A DNA stretch of 64,000 nucleotides, from contig FONB01000013.1 of the NCBI GenBank assembly GCA_900112785.1, positions 1-64,000 of the forward strand. Reading direction: 5' to 3'. This DNA is from Phytobacter palmae. Lineage in GTDB: Bacteria; Pseudomonadota; Gammaproteobacteria; Enterobacterales; Enterobacteriaceae. Below are positions 18,777-28,787 of this stretch, piece after piece (the first letter of the stretch is position 1; each line of letters starts with the position of its first letter). The notes below the pieces were generated by a model. That model did not search any database, had not been told where the DNA came from, and saw only the letters and a list, made by a program, of their open reading frames with translations. A program made the position numbers and the translations under genes.

Positions 18777-20198
18777 TTATAAAGTGACTGCTGACTCTTT
18801 ATTTTCGGTTTTTACTTCTGGTGCCATATTCTGTTTTTTTCGATGCGTTATTTCCTCAATAATAAAAGCAAAGCGCTGCTCGTTAAGTTTGTAAAAGAAT
18901 CCCATAGTCAGGGCCGCAATAATCGCCAGTGAACAAGGCCAGAGAAATATCAGCTGGCGTAAGCCCAATAGCGTTGTACTACTCTGCTCTACATTAGGGA
19001 CGTAACCAATTTGGGTCAGCATGATCCCCGGCAGAAAGCCCGCCAGGGCCGCAGAGATTTTGCGTGAAAAGGTGTAACCGGTGTAGACAGATCCTTCGGT
19101 CCGGATACCGGTTTTCCACTCACCGTAATCAACGGTATCCGGCACTAACGCCCAATTCAGGCTATTTACAAAAGCGGTTCCGAAAAAGGCCATGCAGGAA
19201 AACGTGATAAACAATAAAGAACTGCTGCCCCAGAAAAAGTTAAGGATGTCGCCGAGTGCCCACAATGCCAGTCCACCCAGATACACCTTTTTCTTGCCAA
19301 AGCGCTTCACTGCTCCGGGCACCAGCAAGACGCCCACTAAAATGCAGCCCATGCTGAAAAAGCCCATCCATGACAACAGATGAATATCATTGAGCACGTA
19401 TTGGGTGTAATAGACCTGGATGGCGAGTTTGATGTTAAACGCGGCCAGCGTACACAGGTTGGCAATGCATAATACCAGCAGCGGAGGGTTGCGGAAGATG
19501 GCGTAAAACGACTTCATGATCCCGGGCTTATGGCCTTCCGGGGCGAGCTCAACGTAACGCTCTTTCACGCCGCTATAGCACCACCACATGCAGAATAATC
19601 CGCAGGTGGCAAACAGCAGTGCGGCAACCAGATAGCCCAGAGAAGGGCGACCAACGAACAGTGACTGCACAGGCATAAAACCGACAGTACACAGTAACAA
19701 CCCCACAGTGGCTCCCCCCTGTCGCCAGGCGGCAAGATGTGCACGCTCCTGCGGGTTTTTAGTGATTGCCGGCACCATTGCGCCGTAAGAACAATTCATC
19801 AGGCTATAAAACAGGCCAAACATCATGAACAGTACGGTGGCGATGGCGGTTTTCATCGTCAGACTGAAATCATTGGCCATGAATTGGGCGGTTGCGACCA
19901 GTGCGACCGGAACAGAGGCATAAAGAATAAAAGGGCGAAACTTTCCTGCCGTTCCAGTGTTACGCCGCGAATCCAGCAGTACGCCAGTCAGCATGTCGGT
20001 AAAGGCGGTAAAGAACTTGGCAACCAGGAAGATGATCCCACCGTAAAAGGCGGGCATTCCCAGTTCATCGGTATAAAACTTCAGTAAATAGAGTGTGCCG
20101 ATGCACAGCATCAGGTTCGAGCCAAAATCACCCATCCCATAGGCAAATTTTTCGCGCAGGCTCAGTTTTAGCGTTAGCGGATCATGGTTGTGATTCAT
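18777..20198 (-). CDS. yihO: Putative sulfoquinovose importer YihO
   Basis: This is a GPH-family (glycoside-pentoside-hexuronide:cation symporter) membrane protein of 473 residues with about 12 hydrophobic segments and the family motif YGMGDFGSN near the N-terminus. In the E. coli sulfo-EMP pathway YihO is assigned the uptake of sulfoquinovose by genetic context and proteomics. It is closely similar to yihP next to it (shared YGAMVPAITKNP and WRQGGAT...GLLLCT), which suggests ancient tandem duplication. Confidence 0.92.
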   Translation of the reverse strand: MNHNHDPLTLKLSLREKFAYGMGDFGSNLMLCIGTLYLLKFYTDELGMPAFYGGIIFLVAKFFTAFTDMLTGVLLDSRRNTGTAGKFRPFILYASVPVALVATAQFMANDFSLTMKTAIATVLFMMFGLFYSLMNCSYGAMVPAITKNPQERAHLAAWRQGGATVGLLLCTVGFMPVQSLFVGRPSLGYLVAALLFATCGLFCMWWCYSGVKERYVELAPEGHKPGIMKSFYAIFRNPPLLVLCIANLCTLAAFNIKLAIQVYYTQYVLNDIHLLSWMGFFSMGCILVGVLLVPGAVKRFGKKKVYLGGLALWALGDILNFFWGSSSLLFITFSCMAFFGTAFVNSLNWALVPDTVDYGEWKTGIRTEGSVYTGYTFSRKISAALAGFLPGIMLTQIGYVPNVEQSSTTLLGLRQLIFLWPCSLAIIAALTMGFFYKLNEQRFAFIIEEITHRKKQNMAPEVKTENKESAVTL

Positions 20199-20210
20199 AG
20201 TCGATCCTCT

Positions 20211-20230
20211 TAGCGCCCCGCAGGGCGCTA
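20211..20230 (-). terminator. Intercistronic hairpin between yihP and yihO
   Basis: TAGCGCCC-TGCG-GGGCGCTA (minus strand) is a perfect 8-bp stem without a T run, in a 45-bp gap. It probably modulates message stability within the operon. Confidence 0.5.
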
Positions 20231-20243
20231 TCTTATTGACCCG

Positions 20244-21626
20244 TCAGGCCAGACGTTTACGCGTTTCGATCTCGGTAACGATACGAACGTACATTTTCTC
20301 GTTGAGGTTGTAGAAGCACCCCATTGCCACGATGGTGATTACCGCCAGTGCGCAGGGGTAGATGAAGATCAGCTGCCGCAAACCCTCTACTGTTCCTGCT
20401 GATTGCACTACGTTCGGTACATAGCCGATCTGTGTCAGCATCCAGCCAGGGAAGAACCCTGCCAGTGCCTGCGATACTTTTCTAAAGAAGGTGAAGCCAG
20501 TGTAAACCGTCCCTTCAGAGCGTACGCCGGTACGCCATTCGCCATATTCCACCGTGTCAGAGACCAGTGCCCAGTTCAGGCTGTTTACAAAGGCAGAGCC
20601 AAAGAATGCAAGGCATGAGAAAGCGACAAAACTGACCGAGCCCCCGCCGAACAGATAATTGAGTAGATCGCCAGTAACCCAGATAAGCAGCCCGCCGATG
20701 TAGACTTTTTTCTTACCGAAACGGCGTACGGCGCCGGGCATTAAAAAGACACCAATAAAGATGCACCCCATACTGAAGAAGCCCATATATGAAAGCAGAA
20801 TGGGGTCGTTCAGAACGTACTGGGTGTAATAGACCTGAATAGCGAGTTTGACGTTAAATGCGCCCAGGGTGCAGAGGTTGGCAATGCACAAAATAAACAG
20901 CGGGCGGTTCCCGGCGATAGCGCGAAACGACTGCAACAAGCCAGGTTTTTGTGCGGGATTGGCAGGCTGCGTCTCGACATAACGTTCGGTCACACCCTTA
21001 TAGCACCACCACATAAAGAACAGCCCGAACAACGAGAAAAGGGTGGCGGCGAAGATATACCCCAGTTGGTGGTTGCCCTCAATCAGGTTCATGACAGGCA
21101 CAAAGGCGACCGTACACAGCAGCAGTCCCAGCGTCGCACCGCCTTGTCGCCATGCTGCCAGTGAGGCGCGTTCATCCGGGTTTTTGGTGATGGCCGGAAC
21201 CATTGCGCCGTAGGAACAGTTCATCATGCTAAAGAACAGCCCATAGAGCATAAACAGTACCGTGGCCATCACGGTTTTGCCGGTAACTTCAAACGGCGTA
21301 CCGACAAAGTTAGCAATAGCCAGCAGCGTCACCGGGAAAGCAGCGTAAAGCACGAACGGACGGAATTTTCCTTTAGGGCCAATATTACGCCGGGAATCGA
21401 GCATAATGCCCGTACCCATATCGGTAAATGCGGTAAAGAATTTGGCGATCAAGAAGATAATGCCGCCATAAGTTCCCGGCAGCCCTAATACGTCGGTGTA
21501 GAATTTCAGTAGATAAAGCGTGCCAATATCCAACAGGATATTGGAACCTAAATCGCCCATCCCATAGGCTAATTTTTCTTTAAATGGCAAACGTAGGGTT
21601 GCCGGATCGGCAGAGGTCTGACTCAT
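20244..21626 (-). CDS. yihP: Putative DHPS exporter YihP
   Basis: This is a second GPH-family symporter (460 residues, about 12 membrane segments, YGMGDLGSN motif). In the sulfo-EMP pathway it is proposed to export 2,3-dihydroxypropane-1-sulfonate, the end product that the cell cannot use. It lies 46 bp downstream of yihQ and 45 bp upstream of yihO. Assignment of import to YihO and export to YihP is by family knowledge and cannot be seen from the sequence. Confidence 0.92.
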   Translation of the reverse strand: MSQTSADPATLRLPFKEKLAYGMGDLGSNILLDIGTLYLLKFYTDVLGLPGTYGGIIFLIAKFFTAFTDMGTGIMLDSRRNIGPKGKFRPFVLYAAFPVTLLAIANFVGTPFEVTGKTVMATVLFMLYGLFFSMMNCSYGAMVPAITKNPDERASLAAWRQGGATLGLLLCTVAFVPVMNLIEGNHQLGYIFAATLFSLFGLFFMWWCYKGVTERYVETQPANPAQKPGLLQSFRAIAGNRPLFILCIANLCTLGAFNVKLAIQVYYTQYVLNDPILLSYMGFFSMGCIFIGVFLMPGAVRRFGKKKVYIGGLLIWVTGDLLNYLFGGGSVSFVAFSCLAFFGSAFVNSLNWALVSDTVEYGEWRTGVRSEGTVYTGFTFFRKVSQALAGFFPGWMLTQIGYVPNVVQSAGTVEGLRQLIFIYPCALAVITIVAMGCFYNLNEKMYVRIVTEIETRKRLA

Positions 21627-21672
21627 TTTTTATTCTCCTGATGCCCGAAGTTTTACCTGCGGGCGAGTCTCA

Positions 21673-23709
21673 TTAGATGTTCTTCAATGTCGCGAACAAT
21701 GACGCCCATTCGCTCTGCGCCCGGTAAAAGACCGGTGGTTTGCCGAGCGGGGCATCTACGCTGACATCACCGCCGGAACACGGCTCTCCGGTCCAGACAT
21801 TGATCCAGGTATCTTCTGGCAGATATAAAGACCAGTCTCTACGGCCCTGCTCGTACACAGGCGCAACCAGCAGGTCGCGACCGAATAGATATTGATATTT
21901 CAGGGTGTAGGTGCGCGCATCATCTTCGTAATGCAGGAATAACGGGCGCATGACCGGCAGACCTGTTGCGGCGTTCTGCGCCACGGACTGTTTTATGTAG
22001 GGTTTAAGCGTCGTAAATACGGTGGTCATACGAGCAAAGTGGGCAATGGTTTCTGCGTCACCGTCAAATTGCCAGTTATCACCTGGACGGTTGCCTTCGT
22101 GGGTACGCATCATCGGGGTAAAGGCGCTGAAATCGCACCAGCGCAGCAGTAACTCTTTACTGCGTTTCATTTCGAACAGAGTGGTGTAACCGCCGATATC
22201 GCTATGGTGTAAACCGTGGCCGGTCATCGCTAAGGACAGCGCTGCCGGGACGACGGAAGCCAGGCCATCATCGAGACTCCAGTCCACGTTCTGGTCACCC
22301 GCCCACATCATGACGGAATATTTCTGGCTGCCCGTCGACCCTGCGCGCATGAAGAAGAGGATGTCGCCGAGTTTGCCGGTTTCCTGCAGCGCTTCGTAGT
22401 TACATTTCGCCCACAGTGCAGGCCAGGCGTTATGCATAATTTCGGCGCTGACACCGTTGTGCAGGTAGGTATCGGTTGGTAAATATTCGCCAAAGTCGGC
22501 CATCCAGCCGTTACAACCCAGGGCGATCAGGTTCTGCTTGATAACGTTTTTGAACCAGTCGTAGGCCTGAGGGTTGGTCAGATCGACCACGCCGCCGTGG
22601 AATTCGCCGAACTCGACAAGGTAATTGCCACCGGACGCATCCTTGGCCAGATAACCGCGTTCTGCCGCTTCGGCATACAGATCTTTGTCGCTGGCTACAT
22701 AAGGGTTGATGTAAGAAAGGAACTGCACGCCTTCGCTATTCCACTGCTGGATGCGGGTATCAAGCTGCGGATAAAGCTCGCTGTTCCACTTCCAGTTCCA
22801 CATGACGCGCTTACCGAAGGAGGTCATGCGAATACCTGACCAGTCCTGCGCCCAGATACCGTTCACCTTCACGCCGCCGTTTCGCATAGTGTCCAGTTTC
22901 TGCTGGCACACTTCGGTTCCGCCCTGAATACCGAGTGTGACCCCGTCATAGACCCAATCAGGTAGTTCTGGCTGGCGACCTAACAGCGCCGTCAGTTTTT
23001 CCAGCAGCGCAATGTAAGTGTCTGCACATTCGAAGCGGATTGTGGCGTTATCTTCCCACAGTGCCAGTTCGTGATATTCCGGCGCGCTGAAATCGAAATT
23101 CATATAACAGCTATTATCAACGTGGCAGTAGTACTTCTGCGTACTGACAAATGTCGGCTGTGGGAAAAAGGTCCAGTAATAGTCGCCGCCAGCGTTCTCT
23201 TTACAGTCCGCCTGCCAGGTTACGTAGCTTTGTTTATTACGCCCAACGCCTTGCTCACTGGTCCATAGCGGGAAGGGTTTACCGCGCAGGTCAAAATACG
23301 AGAACTGCTCGCCGCAACCATAAATATGATCCTGCGGCTGCGCCGCCAGACGCAGCCAGATGCGATTGTGGCTGGTGGCGTCATTGTTCAGTTTGAACAT
23401 CAGGCGGCCTTCTTCATCCGCGCCAATGCGCAACGTGGCGCTGACGGCATCGCCACGGGTAAAGCGGATAACCCAGCCAGCGCTCTCTTTCACCACCGTT
23501 GCGTCGGTGAGTGCCACTTTTTCATTCAGCTTATCTTTAATGCTGAAATTGCCGCGAAACATATCAATATCGGCGACACCTGTACCAACCCACAAGCAGG
23601 GGGTTTGTGCACTGTGGCGCAGGATCAGACGTTGTTGCCAGCGCAGCGTAAAGCCGTCTTGTTGTGTTGTAAGTTCAAGATCGCGTAAATGATGTTGTCG
23701 TGAATCCAT
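21673..23709 (-). CDS. yihQ: Sulfoquinovosidase YihQ
   Basis: YihQ is a GH31 glycoside hydrolase that frees sulfoquinovose from plant sulfolipid headgroups such as SQ-glycerol. The 678 residues equal E. coli. WMADFGEYLP carries the nucleophile Asp (E. coli 405) and WAGDQNVDW the acid/base Asp (E. coli 472). The QDWSG-IR stretch near 300 holds the Arg and Trp that contact the sulfonate. All are present, so the substrate should be the same. There is no signal peptide, so it acts in the cytoplasm after uptake. Confidence 0.96.
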   Translation of the reverse strand: MDSRQHHLRDLELTTQQDGFTLRWQQRLILRHSAQTPCLWVGTGVADIDMFRGNFSIKDKLNEKVALTDATVVKESAGWVIRFTRGDAVSATLRIGADEEGRLMFKLNNDATSHNRIWLRLAAQPQDHIYGCGEQFSYFDLRGKPFPLWTSEQGVGRNKQSYVTWQADCKENAGGDYYWTFFPQPTFVSTQKYYCHVDNSCYMNFDFSAPEYHELALWEDNATIRFECADTYIALLEKLTALLGRQPELPDWVYDGVTLGIQGGTEVCQQKLDTMRNGGVKVNGIWAQDWSGIRMTSFGKRVMWNWKWNSELYPQLDTRIQQWNSEGVQFLSYINPYVASDKDLYAEAAERGYLAKDASGGNYLVEFGEFHGGVVDLTNPQAYDWFKNVIKQNLIALGCNGWMADFGEYLPTDTYLHNGVSAEIMHNAWPALWAKCNYEALQETGKLGDILFFMRAGSTGSQKYSVMMWAGDQNVDWSLDDGLASVVPAALSLAMTGHGLHHSDIGGYTTLFEMKRSKELLLRWCDFSAFTPMMRTHEGNRPGDNWQFDGDAETIAHFARMTTVFTTLKPYIKQSVAQNAATGLPVMRPLFLHYEDDARTYTLKYQYLFGRDLLVAPVYEQGRRDWSLYLPEDTWINVWTGEPCSGGDVSVDAPLGKPPVFYRAQSEWASLFATLKNI

Positions 23710-23755
23710 TATGATCTCCGTAAAAGTAGGGTATTCCGGTTATTCATCTCTGGCG

Positions 23756-24622
23756 TTAATCGCAGCCGATCGAAAAGGCGAGGTTGTGTGTCTCTTCCGG
23801 GGCCAGAAAAAATAAATCCACGCCGGAATTAAACGCATTCGGCGGACAACTCATTGGTTCAATGGCAAGGCCGAGGCGTTGTAATTTGTCGCCGGTATAG
23901 ATTTGCAACCAGGGTTGGCTGGTACGAAGCCAGGTGGTCATGGCTTGCTGAATGCTGGTTATTCTCACTTCCCATGGAGCTGGTGCTGTTCTGGCTTTAA
24001 ACGTGTGGTCTATTTGGGTGCTGCCGATTTCCCGGGTAGTGCTGAAATCCAGCGCGTTGGCCACTGGTTGCAGCGTATCGACACTGAACAGATCTGTAGC
24101 GGGCATCGTTAGCGTACAGCCATCTATTTTTTCCAGATTGCATGTTAAATAAGGGTGGGCACCTGCGCCGTAAGGCGCAGGTTTATCGCCGATGTTGCGG
24201 GTAATAATGCTGGCGCTCAGACCGGTGTCAGCATCCAGGCGATATATGACGTTACAGACCAGCGCGAAAGGGTAACCATATGACGGCGGTAGAAAGACAC
24301 TTAGCGTGACGCTATTCGCACACTGATCGCAAACTTGCCAGTCTCGCCAGGCGAGCAGACCATGAATCGCGCTGTGCGATACAGGGTCGTTCACCGGCAG
24401 ATTGAATACCTTTCCATCATGTTCATAGCGGCCATCAGCAACGCGATTTGGCCAGGGAACGAGAACCTTCCCCATATGGGCCAGTGGCATTTCTTCCGGC
24501 TTATGCGCAATGACAAGATGACGCCCACAGTGCGTCAGCTCAGCTATTCCCGCGCCAACCGAAACGATTTTTGCCTGATAACGCCCTGCGATCAGGATGA
24601 TAGTTCTTCCGCTACTGTGCAT
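23756..24622 (-). CDS. yihR: Sulfoquinovose mutarotase YihR
   Basis: This is an aldose-1-epimerase-like protein (GalM superfamily) of 288 residues that speeds the alpha/beta anomer exchange of sulfoquinovose after its release by YihQ. Catalytic-type motifs are present: NRVADGRY, SAIHGLLAWRDW with the conserved His, and GAHPYL. It is about 20 residues shorter than the E. coli annotation (308), and the start ATG at 24622 may be the true one. It lies between yihS (22-bp gap) and yihQ (46-bp gap). Confidence 0.92.
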   Translation of the reverse strand: MHSSGRTIILIAGRYQAKIVSVGAGIAELTHCGRHLVIAHKPEEMPLAHMGKVLVPWPNRVADGRYEHDGKVFNLPVNDPVSHSAIHGLLAWRDWQVCDQCANSVTLSVFLPPSYGYPFALVCNVIYRLDADTGLSASIITRNIGDKPAPYGAGAHPYLTCNLEKIDGCTLTMPATDLFSVDTLQPVANALDFSTTREIGSTQIDHTFKARTAPAPWEVRITSIQQAMTTWLRTSQPWLQIYTGDKLQRLGLAIEPMSCPPNAFNSGVDLFFLAPEETHNLAFSIGCD

Positions 24623-24644
24623 GGCTGGTTACCTTGTCGATGAC

Positions 24645-25886
24645 TTATTTCGCTTTTACATCCAGCAACCCGGCGGCGACGGCAGGTGCCAGTCCGGGTG
24701 CGAGAGGAAGACGCGGGATCACCAGGCAATGCAGAAGGTGGTAAATGTCCTGTTTGCCATCCCAGACTTTGGTGGTCACCATGTTGTTGGTATCCAGTTC
24801 CTGCCACCATGACCCGGTTTCGTAATCCATCAGGTATTTGATGCAGTAGTCCCACCAGCGTTGATACCAGGCTTCGTATTGCGGATCGCCGGTTACGCTA
24901 TAGAGTGCGTATGCCGTACCCATGGCTTCGACGATTGGCCAACGAACGCGTTCACGTACAATAGGTGTGCCGTCCCAGTCCACTGAATAGACAAAGCCTT
25001 CTGCGCCGTCCGGTGCCCATGCATCACGAATTGTGGCGTGGAAAAGGCCTTTCGCATCCTCCAGCAGCCATTCGGGGGGCGTTTCAAAGCGCGCTTCCAG
25101 CGCGGCGCGAAGATGGAGCATCAGGCGGCCCCACTCAATCCAGTGGCCTGGCGTGCCGCCATAAGCACGGAAGCGATGGGCTGGATTGTCTTTGTTGTAA
25201 TCCCGCAGCGGATTCCAGTTCGCATCAAAATGTTCGTTAACGCGATACTCACCACGACGGGCGACGTCATGAATAATGACCGATGTTATCCGCAGCGCAC
25301 GGTCCAGCCATTTGCGGTCATGAGTCACGTCATAGACAATCAGGAATGCCTCGACGGCATGCATGTTAGCGTTACCGCCGCGGTAATCTTCCGTCTTACT
25401 AAACGCTTCATCCCAGGACTCGAGGCACATTTGTTCCTCTTCGCTCCAGAAATATTTCTCGATAACCGCAATCGCCTCATCTAATAGAGGGCGGGCCGCA
25501 GGATGTCCGGTGGTGACTGCACTTGCCGCACCTAAGAGGACAAAAAAGTGCTGATAGCCCTGTTTTGATGCATCAATAACGCCTTCGTCATTTACACAGG
25601 CGTACCAGCCGCCGTGTTGTTTATCGCGCAGTGGGCCGTTGAGGGCGTTGATGCCGTGTTCAACAAGCGCCAGGGCGCCGGGACGACCCATTGCCGCTGC
25701 AACGGCATAAACATGCAGCATGCGGGCAGTGATCCAAAGATGCGTGCCCATATCTTTTTTGACCTGACCGTTATTACCCAGCCAGCCAAAACCGGTGGGT
25801 ACGGCGGCATTCTTGCCAAAATCAAAAATTCGGTCAGTTTCTTGTTCCAGCCAGCGATGGTGACTGAGTGTGTTAAACCATTTCAT
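24645..25886 (-). CDS. yihS: Sulfoquinovose isomerase YihS
   Basis: YihS is an aldose-ketose isomerase of the N-acylglucosamine 2-epimerase (AGE) family. It converts sulfoquinovose to sulfofructose. It has an (alpha/alpha)6 barrel pattern, 413 residues as in E. coli, with conserved His in GHWIEWGRL (about 248) and in YHLLHC (383). It lies between yihT (13-bp gap) and yihR. Confidence 0.95.
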   Translation of the reverse strand: MKWFNTLSHHRWLEQETDRIFDFGKNAAVPTGFGWLGNNGQVKKDMGTHLWITARMLHVYAVAAAMGRPGALALVEHGINALNGPLRDKQHGGWYACVNDEGVIDASKQGYQHFFVLLGAASAVTTGHPAARPLLDEAIAVIEKYFWSEEEQMCLESWDEAFSKTEDYRGGNANMHAVEAFLIVYDVTHDRKWLDRALRITSVIIHDVARRGEYRVNEHFDANWNPLRDYNKDNPAHRFRAYGGTPGHWIEWGRLMLHLRAALEARFETPPEWLLEDAKGLFHATIRDAWAPDGAEGFVYSVDWDGTPIVRERVRWPIVEAMGTAYALYSVTGDPQYEAWYQRWWDYCIKYLMDYETGSWWQELDTNNMVTTKVWDGKQDIYHLLHCLVIPRLPLAPGLAPAVAAGLLDVKAK

Positions 25887-25899
25887 CGTTCTGTTCTCC

Positions 25900-26775
25900 T
25901 CAGCGGCGGGCCATCATTTCGTCAACGATTTCACCCAGACGCTGCAGTTTGGGTACGGAGATATCCCGCAACATCATTTCTGTGTCGGGCAGACCAATTA
26001 CCGAAGACCATACGGCCCGCCCCGCCAGAAAACCCGAGGCGCCCGCTGTCATCGCAATTCTTACCGCGCGGGGGAATAATTTTTCGTCAATGCCGGACGA
26101 GAGGATGACCCAGGGCATACTGATATGGTCGTTGAGTCGTTGGGATGCGTTCAGGAGCGTTTGCTGACTTCCTTTACCAAACAGCGGCATTTCAACTTTG
26201 TAGAGGTCTGCTCCGCTGTCGCCCAGCTCTTTGGCTGCGTCAATAATGGCTTGTTCATGATCGAATGAAGCGCTGCGACGCGGCGGGCGAACCACTGGCT
26301 CAATAATGCTTACCAGTCCATTGGTATGGCAGATCTGGTTAAACTCTTTCACCATTTCAAGACGTTGCTGAGGATCTTCATCGCTGCGCCACAGCACCAG
26401 TAGTTTCAGAGCCTTGCCACCGTCACGTTTTACCGCCTGCGCGTCGACCTGTTTATCGATGATGACGCTATCGACCGGAATACCATTACCAGGAATAAAT
26501 TTGTCAGCGGCGACGATCATCGCGCAGTTTTGCGCGACGGCATTTTGCTCCACCACCTGGCGGTAGCAGAATTGCTGATCAACCAAAATGGCTGAGGCGT
26601 AAGGGGAAAGAATTTTGGCAGCGTTAACTTTAAAGTCCGTGAGTACCTGATCGGCCACCGGTTGCGGCGCGCCGGCGGCAGCAAACATCAAACGCATAGC
26701 TTCGCGTTGGTCAACGGCCAGCATGGAAAAACCGCCGGAAGGTCGGGTGATATCTTTCAGGGTGTATTGCGACAT
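25900..26775 (-). CDS. yihT: Sulfofructosephosphate aldolase YihT
   Basis: YihT is a class I aldolase of the LacD/tagatose-bisphosphate type. It cleaves 6-deoxy-6-sulfofructose-1-phosphate into dihydroxyacetone phosphate and sulfolactaldehyde. The 291-residue protein has the Schiff-base Lys in DLYKVEMPL (about 193) and the phosphate-binding ASGFLAGRA near 250. It lies 18 bp downstream of yihU. Confidence 0.95.
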   Translation of the reverse strand: MSQYTLKDITRPSGGFSMLAVDQREAMRLMFAAAGAPQPVADQVLTDFKVNAAKILSPYASAILVDQQFCYRQVVEQNAVAQNCAMIVAADKFIPGNGIPVDSVIIDKQVDAQAVKRDGGKALKLLVLWRSDEDPQQRLEMVKEFNQICHTNGLVSIIEPVVRPPRRSASFDHEQAIIDAAKELGDSGADLYKVEMPLFGKGSQQTLLNASQRLNDHISMPWVILSSGIDEKLFPRAVRIAMTAGASGFLAGRAVWSSVIGLPDTEMMLRDISVPKLQRLGEIVDEMMARR

Positions 26776-26793
26776 TCTTCTGTCCTTATCCAG

Positions 26794-27687
26794 TCATGAA
26801 TGGTGTTGAGTCAGCCCGGCGCTGGTACGCACCTGCTCTAAAATTGCGGTCCAGTCTTCACGGCCACGTCCGGCGGCTCGTGCCTGGTTGTACACTTCGC
26901 GCGATGCTGCGCCCATCGGCATCGGGACATGCAACTGATTGGCAACATCCAGTGCGATCCCCAAATCCTTATGGGCAAGGTCGATCATAAAAGCCGGGGA
27001 AAGGTCGCCTTTCAGCACTTTGTTGGGCCATGAGGTGGTAAAGTGGCCTTTGCCTGCCGGAGTGCCGCTCATCACTTTCAGCGCCACGTCGAAGGAAAGT
27101 CCCAGGGCTTCACACAGCACGGCGGCCTCAGCTGAAAGCGCGTTGAGGGCAATACTCATGTAGTTGTTAATCAACTTGACGCGAATGCCCATCCCCGGGC
27201 CTCCCGCATTGATAAGCTCATTACCCATTGCCATCAGTACGGGGGTTGCTCGCTCAACCTGCTGCTGCGTACCGCCCGCCAGTAACAACAGCGTTCCGGC
27301 TACGGCGTGGTCGGACGTGCGGCCAACTGGCGCATCCATCATGGAGAAACCACGAGCGTGCATGTCGTCAATCAGCGTGTCCGTTTGCAGGGGATGAATA
27401 GTGGACATGTCAATAACCAGTGACTCAGGGGATAACCCCTCACAAACACCCTGCTCACCAAACAACACTGAGCGCACCAGATCGCCATTCGGTAGCATGG
27501 TGATAACAAACTCGGCATCGGTGGCCGCTTGTGCTGGCGTGGTGGCAGCCCTGGCGCCCTTCTGCACCAGGTTTTGCACGGCCTGCGGATTTACATCGAA
27601 TACCTTTAGCTGATGGCCGTTTTTTAGCAGGTTACTTGCCATTGGCGCGCCCATCTGCCCAAGCCCTATAAATGCAATTACCGCCAT
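26794..27687 (-). CDS. yihU: Sulfolactaldehyde reductase YihU
   Basis: YihU is a beta-hydroxyacid dehydrogenase that reduces 3-sulfolactaldehyde to DHPS with NADH. The Rossmann motif [12 protein letters not shown] is at residues 6-17. Further signatures are [11 protein letters not shown] (substrate loop) and VKLINNYMS with the catalytic Lys near 171. The 297 residues are close to E. coli 298. It is first in the minus-strand yih operon, facing yihV over a 169-bp operator region. Confidence 0.95.
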   Translation of the reverse strand: MAVIAFIGLGQMGAPMASNLLKNGHQLKVFDVNPQAVQNLVQKGARAATTPAQAATDAEFVITMLPNGDLVRSVLFGEQGVCEGLSPESLVIDMSTIHPLQTDTLIDDMHARGFSMMDAPVGRTSDHAVAGTLLLLAGGTQQQVERATPVLMAMGNELINAGGPGMGIRVKLINNYMSIALNALSAEAAVLCEALGLSFDVALKVMSGTPAGKGHFTTSWPNKVLKGDLSPAFMIDLAHKDLGIALDVANQLHVPMPMGAASREVYNQARAAGRGREDWTAILEQVRTSAGLTQHHS

Positions 27688-27699
27688 ACCTCCCTCCTG

Positions 27700-27804
27700 A
27701 AAAGTGAGTTAGTGTCACATTTTGTCAATTATTGCGCGTTTTCGTTGTCTGTTTTTGATCGTATTTGTAATTTATGGTCAAAAAATTGACACTCGTCACT
27801 TTTT
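27700..27804. promoter_or_regulatory. yihU-yihV divergent operator, long inverted repeat
   Basis: AAAAGTGAGTTAGTGTCA at 27700-27717 is mirrored by TGACACTCGTCACTTTT at 27787-27803. Inner copies TTTTGTCAATT and AATTGACAC add to the symmetry. CsqR (YihW) represses this divergent region in E. coli and is released by sulfoquinovose, so the paired arms are probably its sites, with looping or cooperative binding. No footprint is implied. Confidence 0.65.
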
Positions 27805-27856
27805 AAACATTTGGTGAAATTAAAATGACAACCTCTGAAACATGTAAGGATTCACC

Positions 27857-28753
27857 ATGACTCGCATAGCTTGTGTCGGTATTACGGTATTGGACAGGAT
27901 TTGGTATCTCGATGATTTACCAGCAGAAGGGGGCAAGTTCGTCGCTAAAGACTATACGGAGGTTGGCGGTGGGCCAGCAGCTACAGCTGCTGTTGCCGCG
28001 GCAAAGCTTGGGGCAACCGTGGATTTTATTGGTCGCGTTGGTGACGATGAAACGGGTAATCGCCTGCTCGCGGAACTTGAGTCGTATGGCGTAAATACTC
28101 GATATACCCGAGCTTATAAAGGGGCACGGTCATCTCAGTCTGCGGTACTGGTAGATGGGAGAGGGGAGCGTATTATCACAAACTACCCAAGCCCGGATTT
28201 ATTGCCTGACGCCGATTGGCTCAATGAACTCGATTTCTCTCAATGGGACGTGGTACTGGCTGATGTCCGCTGGCATGACGGGGCGAAACGAGCCTTTACA
28301 CTGGCTCGCCAGCAGGGGGTGATGACAGTTCTGGATGCCGATGTCACGCCGCAGGATATTACCGATCTGGTGGCATTGAGTGACCATGCTGCGTTTTCTG
28401 CGCCGGGTTTACGCCGTCTTACCGGGCTGGAAGATAACGTCGTGGCATTGAAAAAATCACAAACAATCACAAATGGACATGTTTATGTCACTCAGGGATC
28501 TGAAGGATGCTACTGGCTGGAAAGTAATAATGTGAAGCATCAGCCGGGTTTTCGTGTTGATGTAGTCGATACCACGGGGGCCGGGGATGTGTTTCATGGC
28601 GCACTGGCGGTAAGTCTGGCGCAAAAAACGACCATGGCAGAGGCGGTGAAGTTTGCAAGCGCAGTGGCCGCGCTCAAATGTACACGCCCTGGTGGGCGTG
28701 TCGGGATACCCGACTGTGATCAAACCCGCTCTTTTCTGTCACTTTTTGTATAA
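27857..28753 (+). CDS. yihV: Sulfofructose kinase YihV
   Basis: YihV is a PfkB-family kinase that phosphorylates sulfofructose at C1, the committing step before YihT. The 298 residues show VGGGPAATAAVAAAKLG (PfkB signature 1, about 36) and DTTGAGDVFHGAL (signature 2 with the catalytic Asp, about 240). The ATG at 27857 follows TAAGGA. The only genes on the plus strand in this cluster are this one and yihW, which follows it. Confidence 0.95.
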   Translation: MTRIACVGITVLDRIWYLDDLPAEGGKFVAKDYTEVGGGPAATAAVAAAKLGATVDFIGRVGDDETGNRLLAELESYGVNTRYTRAYKGARSSQSAVLVDGRGERIITNYPSPDLLPDADWLNELDFSQWDVVLADVRWHDGAKRAFTLARQQGVMTVLDADVTPQDITDLVALSDHAAFSAPGLRRLTGLEDNVVALKKSQTITNGHVYVTQGSEGCYWLESNNVKHQPGFRVDVVDTTGAGDVFHGALAVSLAQKTTMAEAVKFASAVAALKCTRPGGRVGIPDCDQTRSFLSLFV

Positions 28754-28787
28754 AATGCGGGGCACGATGGTTTTGAGAGGGATACCC

